A stretch of 64,000 nt of DNA from Dyella sp. OK004 (GCF_900114495.1 NZ_FOZI01000001.1:453469-517468); one strand, 5' to 3'. Counted from the first letter of the stretch, positions 1 to 8,823 are shown. The notes: generated by a model not told the origin, from the letters alone. Translations and numbers: made by a program.

Positions 1-558
1 GGTGGCCTGCTGCGCCTCCTGACGGCGCGCCAGCAAGGTGGCGTCCTCGCTGCGCACGATGCCGTCGATCAGGTCGTCCATGTTGAACAAGGTGCCGGAG
101 TCGTGCAGTGCATCGTTGGCGCCGTGCAGGTCGCCACGCTGGAAGCGCAGCATCGACTGGTCCATCAGTGCGAGGCGCCCGCTCACGGTGCTGCCCAGCG
201 CACCGATGCGCGACTGCTGATCCTCACTGTCGCGGGTCATGTCGCGAAGCTGCGCGAGCAGTTCGGGAATCTCTTTGCCGGCGCGGTCGGCGCGCAGCTT
301 CACCTGGGGGTTCTTGTCGCCGTCGAGCAGGCGATACATGGCTGCCTCGCCATCGCGCGTGACGTAGGCGATGCGATAGGTGAGCGACTTTACTTCGGAG
401 GAATGGGTGACGCGCGCGTTCGCCTCGAGCGCATCGCGCGAGCCGCTGCGCGTCACGATGTAGGGCAATGCCACGATCACCAGTACCGCGGCGAGCAGGC
501 CTCCCAGACGCCAGCGCAGGGCGACCTGGTCCCTCATGCGGGGGCGCGGGACCGGCAT
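1..558 (-). CDS. CHASE3-type membrane sensor protein, N-terminal part
   Basis: The reading frame enters from the left edge, so only about 186 N-terminal residues are visible. A single membrane segment (LLAAVLVIVALPYIV) follows a short basic N-terminus. After it comes a helical extracytoplasmic region containing SLTYRIAYVTRDGEAAMYR, which resembles CHASE3 sensory domains of histidine kinases and diguanylate cyclases. The output domain lies outside the window, so kinase versus cyclase cannot be decided. The start at 558 is preferred because GGAAG lies just upstream; an in-frame ATG at 537 has no such site. The fold call is moderate and the signal sensed is unknown. Confidence 0.55.
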   Translation of the reverse strand, partial: MPVPRPRMRDQVALRWRLGGLLAAVLVIVALPYIVTRSGSRDALEANARVTHSSEVKSLTYRIAYVTRDGEAAMYRLLDGDKNPQVKLRADRAGKEIPELLAQLRDMTRDSEDQQSRIGALGSTVSGRLALMDQSMLRFQRGDLHGANDALHDSGTLFNMDDLIDGIVRSEDATLLARRQEAQQAT

Positions 559-599
559 GTGCTTCCATGAGGGGTGCGGCATGCGGGGGATGGTTGCAG

Positions 600-950
600 A
601 ATCGTCTTGGGACTGCCAGTTAGCCTTTTGTATTTCCTCTCTCTTTTGGGGAAAGGGGTGGGTGTTTGCGATGGCCTCTCATTCTCGTCACCCCGGCGTA
701 GGCCGGGGTCCAGTGGCGTTGTCGCTCGGGTTGGCGTCTGCGTGCCCGGGCTCGCCTGCCGCGGGCTTTCGAACCGCTGCCGCGGTCCGGGTCACTTTCT
801 CTTTGCTGGCCCAAAGAGAAAGTAACCAAAGAGAAATGGCCTGAAGATCTAGCGGCGGGCTTCGTAGCTACGCCCTTTCCAGTGTCAGGCGTCGAGATGG
901 GTTCTCCTTGGCCCGATCGTCCAGCACTCACCACTGTGCAGAGCTTTGCT
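600..950. repeat. Composite intergenic repeat with two palindromes
   Basis: This part of the gap between the sensor gene and the GH92 gene has no convincing coding region. It holds an 8-bp inverted repeat with a 4-base loop (ACCCCGGC at 690-697, GCCGGGGT at 702-709). It also holds a perfect 12-bp inverted repeat (ACTTTCTCTTTG at 794-805, CAAAGAGAAAGT at 812-823), followed by a further partial copy of the AAAGAGAAA motif. Blocks like these are commonly dispersed between genes in Xanthomonadaceae-type genomes and often produce spurious short ORFs. No second copy was recognised inside this window. Confidence 0.6.
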
Positions 951-974
951 CCCTCCCCTGCTTGCAGGGGAGGG
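951..974 (-). terminator. Hairpin downstream of the GH92 gene
   Basis: A perfect 10-bp inverted repeat (CCCTCCCCTG, loop CTTG, CAGGGGAGGG) lies about 45 bases beyond the GH92 stop codon. There is no T-run on the minus strand, so it may be a member of the dispersed repeat family that happens to act as a transcript end or stability element. Confidence 0.35.
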
Positions 975-1019
975 TCGGGGTGGGGTAACGCTCTTGCGAC
1001 TACGCCTCCACGCTTGCAA

Positions 1020-3353
1020 TCAGGGCTTGTATGCACTCATCGCTGAAGGACGTGCGGCGGCGCTCTGTCCCCAGCTACGGTTGGGCTCCGCCTGCATGGT
1101 GAAGTGGAGTTCGCCACCGGCGAGTATCTCGCCGTGGTGAAGGTACACGCGGTCGAGCGGTTTGCCGTTGAGGGTGACGGTGCCGATATAGGGGTGGGCG
1201 TCATCGAGGGGGGCGGCGGTGATGGTGAAGGTTTTGCCGTCTGCGAGATGCAGTGCGGCGCGTGAGAGGAAGGGGCGGCCGATGGCGTATTCATCGCTGG
1301 CGGGTGCCACCGGGTAGAAGCCGAGCGCGGTGAAGATGTACCAGGCGGACATCTGGCCGAGGTCGTCATTGCCGGCGAGGCCATCGGGGCGCGGGACGTA
1401 TTGGCTGTCCATGATTTGCTTCAGGCGCTTCTGCGTTTGCCACGGCGCGCCGGCGTAGTCGTAGAGGTAGGCCAGGTGATGGCTGGGTTCGTTGCCGTGG
1501 GCGTACCAGCCGATCAGGCCGGTGATGTCTTCGACGTTGGCGAAGTGGGAGGGATCGACCTTGGCCTCGAACACGCTGTCGAGTTTCTTTACGAAGACAT
1601 CGTCGCCCCCCATCGCCGTGATCAGCCCGGCGACGTCCTGCGGTACGTACCAGGAGTATTGCCAGGCGTTGCCTTCGGTGTAGTCGCTGCCGTAGCCCGC
1701 GGTGTCGGGGTTGAACGGTTCGCGGAAGGCGCCGTCGGTTTTGCGCGCGCGCATGAAACCGGTCTTCGGGTCGTAGGCGTTGCGCCAGTTGCCGGCGCGC
1801 TTGTCGAAGGTGGCGGCGATGTCGTCGCGCCCCATCGCCTTCGCCATGCGTGCGATGGACCAGTCATCGTAGGCATATTCGAGGGTCTTGGAGGCGCCTT
1901 CAGGTTCTTTGTCGATCGGCACGTAGCCGAGCTTCATGTATTCGCCCAGGCCGCCGTACGGTGCGTAGGTGGCGCTGGCGACCATCGCCTTCATCGCGGC
2001 ATCGGCGTCGAAGCCGCGGATGCCTTTGACGTAGGCGTCGGCGATCACTGGCACGGCGTGGTAGCCGATCATGCACCACGTCTCCAGGCCCTGATAGGCC
2101 CATACCGGCAGGATGCCAAACGGACTCGCTTCGCGCGCGGCGATCAGCGAACGCACAAAGTCCACGCTGCGGTGCGGCTGCAACAGCACCATCAAGGGCT
2201 GCTGCGCGCGATACACATCCCACAGCGACCAGGTGGAATGGAACTCGAAACCTTCGGCGCGATGCACGGCGTTATCCGGCCCGCGATAGTCGCCATTGAC
2301 GTCCATGCTGAGCGTGGGTGACAGCATCGCGTGGTACAGCGAGGTGTAGAAGCTGGTGCGCTGATCCTTCGGCGCGTCGATGTCGATCACCGCCAGCACC
2401 TTGTCCCAGGCGCTGCGCGCCTCGGCGCGGCGTGCGTCGAAATCCCAGCCCTTGCCTTCGCTGTCGAGATTGGCGATGGCGTTGGCTTCGCTCACCGATG
2501 AGATCGACACCTTCACGCCCAGCGGCTGCTTCAGCGCGCCGAAGTCGAACACGCCGACCAAGGCGCGGCCCTGCTCCGCATCCTTGTCCTCGGGCTGATA
2601 GCCGGGGCCTTTGAAGCCCTTATACGGCACGTCAGTTTCGCGGTTGAACAGATGCCGCGACTGCAACGGCTGCGAGAAACGCATGGCGAAGCACAGCTCG
2701 CGCCCCGGCGCCCAGCCGCGCGTCTGGCGGCAGCCGGTGACGGTGCCGTCTTCCTGCACGCGCAAGTTCGACCACAGCACTTTGCCCTGGTAGTCGTAGA
2801 TGCTCGGGCGCAAGTCGAGCAGCAGATGCGCCGGCTTGCCTACCGGGAAGGTGTAGCGATGCCAGCCGACGCGGCGGCCGGCGGTGAGCTCGGCGCGTAC
2901 GCCATAGTCGCTCAGGGTGACGGCGTAGTAGCCGGCTTCTACTTTTTCGCTGTCGTGGCTGAAGCGCGAGCGATAGCCGCTGCCCGGTTTGGCCACGTCG
3001 CCCTGCTCGAGCCGCACCTCGCCGGCGATCGGCATCACCAGCACGTCGCCCAGGTCCGAATGGCCGGAGCCGGAGAAATGCGTGTGCGAGAAGCCCAGCA
3101 GGCTGCTGTCGTTGTATTGGTAACCGGCCGCCCATTTATAGGCGTGCTTGAAGTCCGGCATGGCGGTGTCAGGGGACAGCTGGATCATGCCAAACGGCAC
3201 CGTCGCGCCTGGAAAGGTATGCCCATCGCCACCGGTACCAATGCGCGGATCGACCTCGGCCGCATGTCCGGCGGGCGTAGCAGCATGGCCGGTCATCGAC
3301 ACTGCGGCGGCCAGCAAAGCTGGCAGGCAGGCCCGGGAAAGGAACTTCGCCAT
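1020..3353 (-). CDS. Secreted GH92 family alpha-mannosidase
   Basis: The product is 777 residues long and matches calcium-dependent exo-alpha-mannosidases of glycoside hydrolase family 92. It opens with a signal peptide ending near TGHA, then the family block around GTGGDGHTFPGATVPFG. The C-terminal half holds GNEPSHHLAYLYDYAG and GNDDLGQMSAWYIFTALG, both hallmark GH92 active-site regions. The start at 3353 is chosen because GGGGAG lies just upstream; an upstream in-frame start would spoil the signal peptide. It diverges from a LacI repressor and sugar uptake genes, so it probably trims mannose from mannans or glycoproteins outside the cytoplasm. The exact linkage preference (alpha-1,2, 1,3 or 1,6) cannot be read here. 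Confidence 0.9.
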   Translation of the reverse strand: MAKFLSRACLPALLAAAVSMTGHAATPAGHAAEVDPRIGTGGDGHTFPGATVPFGMIQLSPDTAMPDFKHAYKWAAGYQYNDSSLLGFSHTHFSGSGHSDLGDVLVMPIAGEVRLEQGDVAKPGSGYRSRFSHDSEKVEAGYYAVTLSDYGVRAELTAGRRVGWHRYTFPVGKPAHLLLDLRPSIYDYQGKVLWSNLRVQEDGTVTGCRQTRGWAPGRELCFAMRFSQPLQSRHLFNRETDVPYKGFKGPGYQPEDKDAEQGRALVGVFDFGALKQPLGVKVSISSVSEANAIANLDSEGKGWDFDARRAEARSAWDKVLAVIDIDAPKDQRTSFYTSLYHAMLSPTLSMDVNGDYRGPDNAVHRAEGFEFHSTWSLWDVYRAQQPLMVLLQPHRSVDFVRSLIAAREASPFGILPVWAYQGLETWCMIGYHAVPVIADAYVKGIRGFDADAAMKAMVASATYAPYGGLGEYMKLGYVPIDKEPEGASKTLEYAYDDWSIARMAKAMGRDDIAATFDKRAGNWRNAYDPKTGFMRARKTDGAFREPFNPDTAGYGSDYTEGNAWQYSWYVPQDVAGLITAMGGDDVFVKKLDSVFEAKVDPSHFANVEDITGLIGWYAHGNEPSHHLAYLYDYAGAPWQTQKRLKQIMDSQYVPRPDGLAGNDDLGQMSAWYIFTALGFYPVAPASDEYAIGRPFLSRAALHLADGKTFTITAAPLDDAHPYIGTVTLNGKPLDRVYLHHGEILAGGELHFTMQAEPNRSWGQSAAARPSAMSAYKP

Positions 3354-3372
3354 CGTTTTCTCCCCTATGTCC

Positions 3373-3397
3373 CCAAACGGGTTTGGATCGTTCCAAA
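3373..3397. promoter_or_regulatory. Overlapping palindromes, likely LacI-family operator 1
   Basis: A perfect inverted repeat TTTGGA-N4-TCCAAA occupies 3382-3397, with TCGT in the centre as is usual for LacI-family operators. A second perfect palindrome, CCAAAC-GG-GTTTGG (3373-3386), overlaps its left half. It sits 20 to 44 bases ahead of the GH92 start codon, within reach of that gene's promoter or leader. The adjacent LacI gene is the obvious candidate binder. Confidence 0.65.
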
Positions 3398-3473
3398 GAA
3401 TGGAAGCTACCATTGGGGGCCAGCCGGCCGCATGTTGCGGTGCGAGATCACTATCGGCGGCGGATCGACTACT

Positions 3474-3489
3474 TTTGGATCGTTCTAAC
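3474..3489. promoter_or_regulatory. Second, imperfect LacI-family operator
   Basis: TTTGGA-TCGT-TCTAAC repeats the left half and centre of operator 1 exactly and has a degenerate right half. Its centre is 92 bases from the centre of operator 1 and it ends 16 bases before the lacI start. The pair could allow autoregulation of the repressor operon and looping between the divergent promoters. Confidence 0.55.
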
Positions 3490-3505
3490 CAACCTAAAGC
3501 CGGCC

Positions 3506-4552
3506 ATGGACAGCACTGCCTCGATCCGCCGCAAGATCACCCTGAATGACATCGCCGCCGGTTGCGGCGTTTCGCGCGCCACCGTGTCCCTGGTGTTGCG
3601 CGGCAGCCCTCTGGTGAACAAACACACCCGTGCCCGGGTGGAAGATGAGCTGCGCCGCCAAGGTTACGTCTATAACCGTGCCGCCGCCAATCTGCGCCGC
3701 CGCACGTCGTCCAGCATCGCCCTGGTGCTGAACGAGCTGGCCAACCCGTTCTTCGCCGAATTCGCGTCCGGCGTGGACGAGACCCTGGGCGAAGCCGGCT
3801 TCGTCACCCTGCTCGGCAACACCGGCGAATCGGTGGAGCGCGAGCAGGCCGTGCTCAGCTCGCTGATCGAACACGGCCCGGGCGGCATCATCCTGTCGCC
3901 CGCCGAAGGCAGCGATGCTAAGCAGGTGCTCGCCGCGGTCGGCGCGCAGACGCCGGTGCTGCTGTTCAACCGCGAACTTGGCGGCAGCCTGCCCGAATAC
4001 GCGCACTGGGATCGCCTGATGCTGGACAACCAGCATGGCGCGCGCCTCGCCACCCAACACCTGATTGCGCAGGGCCACCAGCGCATCGCCTTCTACGGCG
4101 GTCACCGCGATTCCAGCTCGTGCCGCCAGCGCTACGCCGGCTACGTGGATGCGATGAACGCAGCCCACCTGCCGATCGCGGCGCACTGGCGCGTGGAAAC
4201 CGCACCTACCCGCATGGATGCCGTGCGCGCCTGCGGCGAGCTGTTCACCGCAACGCCCGCACCCACTGCGGCGGTCTGCTACAACGACGCCGTTGCGCTG
4301 GGCCTGATGCTTGGCCTCAACCAGCGCGGCATGCATCCCGGCCGCGACTTCGCCATTACCGGTTTCGACGACGTGGCCGAAGCCGCTTTCAGCACACCGC
4401 CGCTGACCACGCTTGCCACCGATCCACGCGCCCGCGGCCGCCAGGCCGCGCAACTATTGCTGGCCCGACTGCGCAAACCGCAAGCCGATGCCACCACCAC
4501 GGTCGCTCCAGTGACCCTGGTGGTGCGCGAAAGCAGCGCCGCACCGCGCTAA
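3506..4552 (+). CDS. LacI-family transcriptional repressor
   Basis: The 348-residue protein has an N-terminal helix-turn-helix (ITLNDIAAGCGVSRATVSLV, about residues 10-30) and a hinge followed by a periplasmic-binding-protein-like sugar sensor domain. This is the standard LacI/GalR layout and length. The start at 3506 is chosen because it directly precedes the conserved HTH; an upstream in-frame start would run through operator 2. It lies 26 bases ahead of the permease gene and diverges from the GH92 mannosidase. It most likely represses both arms until mannose or a derivative binds. The inducer is inferred from the neighbours only. Confidence 0.9.
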   Translation: MDSTASIRRKITLNDIAAGCGVSRATVSLVLRGSPLVNKHTRARVEDELRRQGYVYNRAAANLRRRTSSSIALVLNELANPFFAEFASGVDETLGEAGFVTLLGNTGESVEREQAVLSSLIEHGPGGIILSPAEGSDAKQVLAAVGAQTPVLLFNRELGGSLPEYAHWDRLMLDNQHGARLATQHLIAQGHQRIAFYGGHRDSSSCRQRYAGYVDAMNAAHLPIAAHWRVETAPTRMDAVRACGELFTATPAPTAAVCYNDAVALGLMLGLNQRGMHPGRDFAITGFDDVAEAAFSTPPLTTLATDPRARGRQAAQLLLARLRKPQADATTTVAPVTLVVRESSAAPR

Positions 4553-4578
4553 TCCTGACCCCGAACGAGGACTACGCC

Positions 4579-5907
4579 ATGGCTTTTGCCTCACCGCCCC
4601 CTTCTTCCCCATCCAATGTCGCGGGAGTGGGCAACGAGCGCTATACCGACTACCCGGTAGCGATGGGCGTACTCACCACGATCTTTTTCATGTGGGGCTT
4701 TCTCACCTGCCTCAACGACATTCTGATTCCGCACCTGAAGGCGATCTTCGAGCTCAACTACGCGCAGGCGATGCTGGTGCAGTTCACTTTCTTCGGCGCG
4801 TATTTCCTGATGTCGCTACCGGCGGGACGTGTGGTGGCGCATCTCGGTTACAAGAAGGGCATCGTCACCGGTCTGGCGATCGCCGGCGTCGGTGCGGTGG
4901 GCTTCTGGCCGGCGGCGGGCATGCACTCCTACCCGGCGTTCCTTGGCGCGCTGTTCGTGCTGGCCACTGGCATCACCGTGCTGCAGGTGGCGGCCAATCC
5001 CTATGTCGCGCTGCTCGGTCCCGAGAAGACCAGCTCCAGCCGCCTCACGCTGGCGCAGGCGCTGAATTCGTTCGGCACCTTCCTCGCGCCGAAGCTCGGC
5101 GGCCTGCTGATTCTGTCCGCCGTGATCAAGACCGGCGACCAGGTCGCGCAGCTGCCCGCCGCCGAACAAATCGCCTATCGCGCGCACGAGGCACAGGTCG
5201 TACAAGGGCCTTATATCGGCCTGGCCATTGTGCTGTTCCTGCTCGCGGTTTTCGTCTGGCTGTTCCGCCTGCCGACGCTCAGGGAAAACACCGAGCAGGC
5301 CGACACCGGCCATCACACCCTGCTCGACGCGCTGCGCCATCCACACGTGCTGTTCGGCGTACTGGGCATTTTCTTTTACGTCGGTGGCGAGGTTTCCATC
5401 GGCAGCTTCCTGGTCAACTACCTGTCCTCGCCGGACATCGGCAACATGACCGAACAAGCTGCGGCGAATTACGTGGCGTATTACTGGGGTGGCGCCATGG
5501 TCGGCCGCTTCATCGGCTCGGCACTCCTGGCCAAGCTGCAGCCGCGCAAGCTGCTGGCGATCTTCGCGGTTATCAACATGCTGCTGGTACTCACCACCAT
5601 GCTGACCAAGGGCCAGCTTGCCGTGTACAGCGTAGTGTCGATCGGCCTGTTCAACTCGATCATGTTCCCGACCATCTTCTCGCTCGGCATCGAGCGCATG
5701 GGGCCGCTCACCGGCAAGGCGTCCAGCCTGCTGATCATGGCGATCGTCGGCGGCGCGATCGTGCCGTATGTGCAGGGTCTGTTCGCCGATCGCATCGGCG
5801 TGCAGCACGCGTTCTTCCTGCCACTGCTCTGCTACGCCTACATCGTGTTCTACGGTCTGCGCGGTTCGCGGATCAAAAGCGACACCCCTGTTGCCGCTTC
5901 TTACTGA
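4579..5907 (+). CDS. FHS-family MFS sugar:H+ symporter
   Basis: The 442-residue protein has about 12 membrane segments and closely resembles the fucose/glucose/galactose (FucP/GluP) branch of the major facilitator superfamily. Visible family features are FFMWGFLTCLNDILIPHLKA in the first helix region and LQVAANPYVALLGPE in the N-terminal half. It would import a hexose into the cytoplasm by proton symport. The start at 4579 is preceded by ACGAGG. The position between the repressor and the sugar kinase suggests mannose or a related sugar as cargo, but that is inference. Confidence 0.88.
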   Translation: MAFASPPPSSPSNVAGVGNERYTDYPVAMGVLTTIFFMWGFLTCLNDILIPHLKAIFELNYAQAMLVQFTFFGAYFLMSLPAGRVVAHLGYKKGIVTGLAIAGVGAVGFWPAAGMHSYPAFLGALFVLATGITVLQVAANPYVALLGPEKTSSSRLTLAQALNSFGTFLAPKLGGLLILSAVIKTGDQVAQLPAAEQIAYRAHEAQVVQGPYIGLAIVLFLLAVFVWLFRLPTLRENTEQADTGHHTLLDALRHPHVLFGVLGIFFYVGGEVSIGSFLVNYLSSPDIGNMTEQAAANYVAYYWGGAMVGRFIGSALLAKLQPRKLLAIFAVINMLLVLTTMLTKGQLAVYSVVSIGLFNSIMFPTIFSLGIERMGPLTGKASSLLIMAIVGGAIVPYVQGLFADRIGVQHAFFLPLLCYAYIVFYGLRGSRIKSDTPVAASY

Positions 5908-5923
5908 GACCTAGGGACCCTAA

Positions 5924-6901
5924 ATGTCACGCAACATCCTGTGCTTCGGAGAAGCACTGATCGACTTTCACAGCGAAGGCCGCGACACTCAGGGCTTCCC
6001 GCGTAGTTTCGTTCCCTTCGCCGGCGGTGCGCCGGCCAATGTCGCGGTCGCGGTGGCCCGCCTCGGCGGGCCGGCAGCCTTCGCCGGCATGCTCGGGCAG
6101 GACATGTTCGGTGACTTTCTGCTGGACAGCTTGCAGCGCGCGGGCGTAGACACCTCCGCGGTCGCGCGCACCGATGAAGCCAACACGGCGCTGGCCTTCG
6201 TCGCACTCGATAGCCATGGCGAACGCAGCTTCAGCTTCTATCGCCCGCCTTCGGCCGACCTGCTGTTCCGCCCTGCCCACTTTCGCGAAGAAAGCTTCCG
6301 CGATGCCGCGGTATTCCACGTCTGCTCCAACAGCATGACTGAGATGCCGTTGGCCGAAGCGACCCGCGAAGGCATGCGCCGCGCGCACGCGGGCGGCGCG
6401 TTGGTCAGCTTCGATCTCAACCTGCGCCCCGCACTGTGGCCAAGCGATGTCGACCCGCGTCCGCTATTGTGGCCCGCACTGCATCTCGCCGACGTGGTGA
6501 AGCTCAGCGCGGAAGAATTCGCGTGGCTCGCCGTTGATGGCGAAGAAGCCACGTTGGAACGCTTGTGGAGCGGCCGTGCGCGCCTGCTCGTCGTCACTGA
6601 CGCCGGTAAACCGCTGCGCTGGTTCCATCCCGATGCGGAAGGCGAAATGCCGGTCTACGCCGTGCCCACGGTGGACAGCACCGCCGCCGGCGACGCTTTC
6701 GTCGGCGGCCTACTGCATGGCCTCGCCACCATCGAACCCGGCGCCGATCAGCTCGACCACCTCGTTACCGAACTGCCGCGCCTGCACGCGATGCTGCGCT
6801 TCGCCGCTGCCTGTGGCGCCCTCACTGTGACCCGCCTGGGTTCGTTCACGGCCATGCCGGACGAAGCCGAGGTACTTGCCTTCATGGACCAACACGCATG
6901 A
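5924..6901 (+). CDS. PfkB-family sugar kinase, probable fructokinase
   Basis: The 325-residue protein is a PfkB/ribokinase-fold ATP-dependent kinase. It starts with the glycine-rich sugar-binding block (FAGGAPANVAVAVARLGG) and ends with the anion-hole motif STAAGDAFVGGLL, whose Asp is the catalytic base. It begins 16 bases after the permease gene, and its stop codon overlaps the start of the isomerase gene. Since the next gene is an AGE-family isomerase able to turn mannose into fructose, phosphorylation of fructose to fructose 6-phosphate is the simplest role. A 2-keto-3-deoxygluconate kinase role is less likely here. Confidence 0.85.
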   Translation: MSRNILCFGEALIDFHSEGRDTQGFPRSFVPFAGGAPANVAVAVARLGGPAAFAGMLGQDMFGDFLLDSLQRAGVDTSAVARTDEANTALAFVALDSHGERSFSFYRPPSADLLFRPAHFREESFRDAAVFHVCSNSMTEMPLAEATREGMRRAHAGGALVSFDLNLRPALWPSDVDPRPLLWPALHLADVVKLSAEEFAWLAVDGEEATLERLWSGRARLLVVTDAGKPLRWFHPDAEGEMPVYAVPTVDSTAAGDAFVGGLLHGLATIEPGADQLDHLVTELPRLHAMLRFAAACGALTVTRLGSFTAMPDEAEVLAFMDQHA

Positions 6902-8115
6902 ACGTCCCTGCCCGCCCCGACTTCCGCAGCGAAGCGTTTCTGCGCGAACACATCGCGCAGACCATGGCCTTCTACCATCCGCACGCGATCGATCCCACCG
7001 GCGGCTTTTTCCACTACTACAAGGACGACGGCACGATCTACGACCGCAGCCATCGCCATCTGGTGAGCAGCACGCGCTTCGTTTTCAACTACGCGATGGC
7101 GTGGCGCGAGTTCGAGAAACCTGAATATCTCGAAGCCGTGCGTCACGGCCTGCGCTATCTGCGCGACGTGCATCGCAACGCTGAAACCGGCGGCTACGCC
7201 TGGACCATCCGCGACGGCAAGCCGGAAGATCGCACCAACCATGCCTACGGTGTCGCCTTCGTCTTGCTCGCTTACTCCACCGCACTCAAGGCCGGCATCA
7301 CCGAAGCCGCCACATGGATGGACGAAACCTGGAGCCTGCTGGAGCACCGCTACTGGGATGCCGCCGCCGGCCTCTACCGCGATGAAGCCGACGAACACTG
7401 GAACTTCAGCAGCTACCGCGGCCAGAACGCCAACATGCACATGTGCGAAGCGATGCTGGCCGCCTACCAGGCCAGCGACGATCCGCGCTATCTCGACCGC
7501 GCACTGATGCTGGCCGATCACATCACGCGCCGCCAAGCCACGAAGGGTGACGGGCTGGTGTGGGAGCACTACGACGCACAGTGGAATATCGACTGGGATT
7601 ACCACCGCGACGATCCCAAACACCTGTTCCGCCCGTGGGGCTTCCAGCCCGGCCACCAGACCGAGTGGGCCAAGCTGCTGCTGATCATGGAGCCGCTGCT
7701 CCTGGAGCGCGGGCGCGAAGAGAACTGGCTGGTACCCACCGCCAAGCACCTCTTCGACGCCGCGCTTGCGCATGCATGGGACAGCGAACACGGCGGCATC
7801 TGCTACGGCTTCGCGCCCGACGGCAATGTCTGCGATGACGACAAGTACTTCTGGGTGCAGGCGGAGTCGCTGGCTGCTGCCGCACTACTGCATGCGCGCA
7901 CCGGCCTGGCCGTCTACGACGAGTGGTACGAGAAGCTATGGGGTTATGCGTGGCAGCACTTCATCGACCACCGCTATGGGGCGTGGTACCGCATCCTCAC
8001 CCGCGACAACCGCAAGTACGACGATGAAAAAAGTCCGGCGGGCAAAACCGACTATCACACCATGGGCGCGTGCTATGAGGTGATGGAGTTGATTCGCGCG
8101 GGCGGAGTGCCCTAA
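6898..8115 (+). CDS. AGE-family epimerase/isomerase, probable mannose isomerase
   Basis: The 405-residue protein has the (alpha/alpha)6-barrel signature of the N-acylglucosamine 2-epimerase superfamily. Signs include HRHLVSSTRFVFNYAMA, MHMCEAMLAAY and FRPWGFQPGHQTEWAKLLL, with conserved histidines and arginines that line the active site. The start overlaps the kinase stop by 4 bases (ATGA), indicating translational coupling. The family includes aldose-ketose isomerases acting on free mannose. With a mannosidase, a permease and a fructokinase alongside, a mannose to fructose step completes a pathway to fructose 6-phosphate. Epimerase activity on another sugar cannot be excluded. Confidence 0.85.
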   Translation: MNVPARPDFRSEAFLREHIAQTMAFYHPHAIDPTGGFFHYYKDDGTIYDRSHRHLVSSTRFVFNYAMAWREFEKPEYLEAVRHGLRYLRDVHRNAETGGYAWTIRDGKPEDRTNHAYGVAFVLLAYSTALKAGITEAATWMDETWSLLEHRYWDAAAGLYRDEADEHWNFSSYRGQNANMHMCEAMLAAYQASDDPRYLDRALMLADHITRRQATKGDGLVWEHYDAQWNIDWDYHRDDPKHLFRPWGFQPGHQTEWAKLLLIMEPLLLERGREENWLVPTAKHLFDAALAHAWDSEHGGICYGFAPDGNVCDDDKYFWVQAESLAAAALLHARTGLAVYDEWYEKLWGYAWQHFIDHRYGAWYRILTRDNRKYDDEKSPAGKTDYHTMGACYEVMELIRAGGVP

Positions 8116-8227
8116 AAAAACCTGTCGGGAGAACGCCAGGCGCAAGCTCAACCGCAGCCGGCTATTCGTCCATCTGGCCTTTCTCACCCTGCTGCTTGGA
8201 AGATTTCAAACAGGCTCCAGCATGGAC

Positions 8228-8254
8228 CAGGGCACATGACCATGATGTGCCCTG
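8228..8254. promoter_or_regulatory. Perfect 10-bp inverted repeat before gluconokinase
   Basis: CAGGGCACAT (8228-8237) and ATGTGCCCTG (8245-8254) form a perfect inverted repeat with a 7-base loop. It lies 113 bases after the isomerase stop and 33 bases before the gluconokinase start. There is no T-run, so a protein-binding operator or a leader hairpin is as likely as a terminator. Confidence 0.5.
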
Positions 8255-8286
8255 CGCGGCGCCATCCGATTCAGGGAAGTGCGGTT

Positions 8287-8823
8287 ATGTCGAGTAACAT
8301 GCGCGCCATCGTGGTGATGGGAGTATCCGGTTGCGGCAAAACCAGTGTCGCAATGGCTTTGTGCGAACGCATCGGCGCTCATCTGATAGAAGGCGATGCG
8401 TTCCACCCCGAACAGAACATCCACAAGATGAAAGCCGGTATCGCCCTGACCGACGCCGACCGCCAAGGCTGGCTTGAACAATTGGGTCAGGGGCTGGCGC
8501 AGGCAGTCGCTAGCAATCAGATCGCCGTGCTTACCTGTTCTGCGCTCAAGCGCCGTTATCGCGACGCATTGCGCGCCGCCGTACCGAATCTTGGCTTCGT
8601 GTTTCTTGAGCTGCCATTGGCAGCGGCAGCGGAACGCGTTGGCCAGCGCCCGAATCATTTCATGCCGGTCGCCCTGGTCGACAGCCAATTCCGCGACCTG
8701 GAGCCTCCGACCGGCGAACCTCATGTGCTGACCGTAAACGGCACCGACCCACTGCCCGTCATCATCGATCGGACGGTGGCCTGGTGGCAGGCTTCATCGC
8801 AGATCGCAGCTGTCGGCGACTAA
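8287..8823 (+). CDS. gntK: Gluconokinase (ATP:gluconate 6-phosphotransferase)
   Basis: The 178-residue protein matches GntK-type gluconokinases in length and motifs: the P-loop GVSGCGKT near the N-terminus, EGDAFHPEQNIHKMKAGIALTD for substrate binding, and CSALKRRYRD. It makes 6-phosphogluconate for the pentose phosphate or Entner-Doudoroff route. The start at 8287 follows AGGGAAG; an in-frame ATG at 8299 would also keep the P-loop. It lies 171 bases beyond the mannose block and behind an inverted repeat, so separate control is likely. Confidence 0.9.
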   Translation: MSSNMRAIVVMGVSGCGKTSVAMALCERIGAHLIEGDAFHPEQNIHKMKAGIALTDADRQGWLEQLGQGLAQAVASNQIAVLTCSALKRRYRDALRAAVPNLGFVFLELPLAAAAERVGQRPNHFMPVALVDSQFRDLEPPTGEPHVLTVNGTDPLPVIIDRTVAWWQASSQIAAVGD

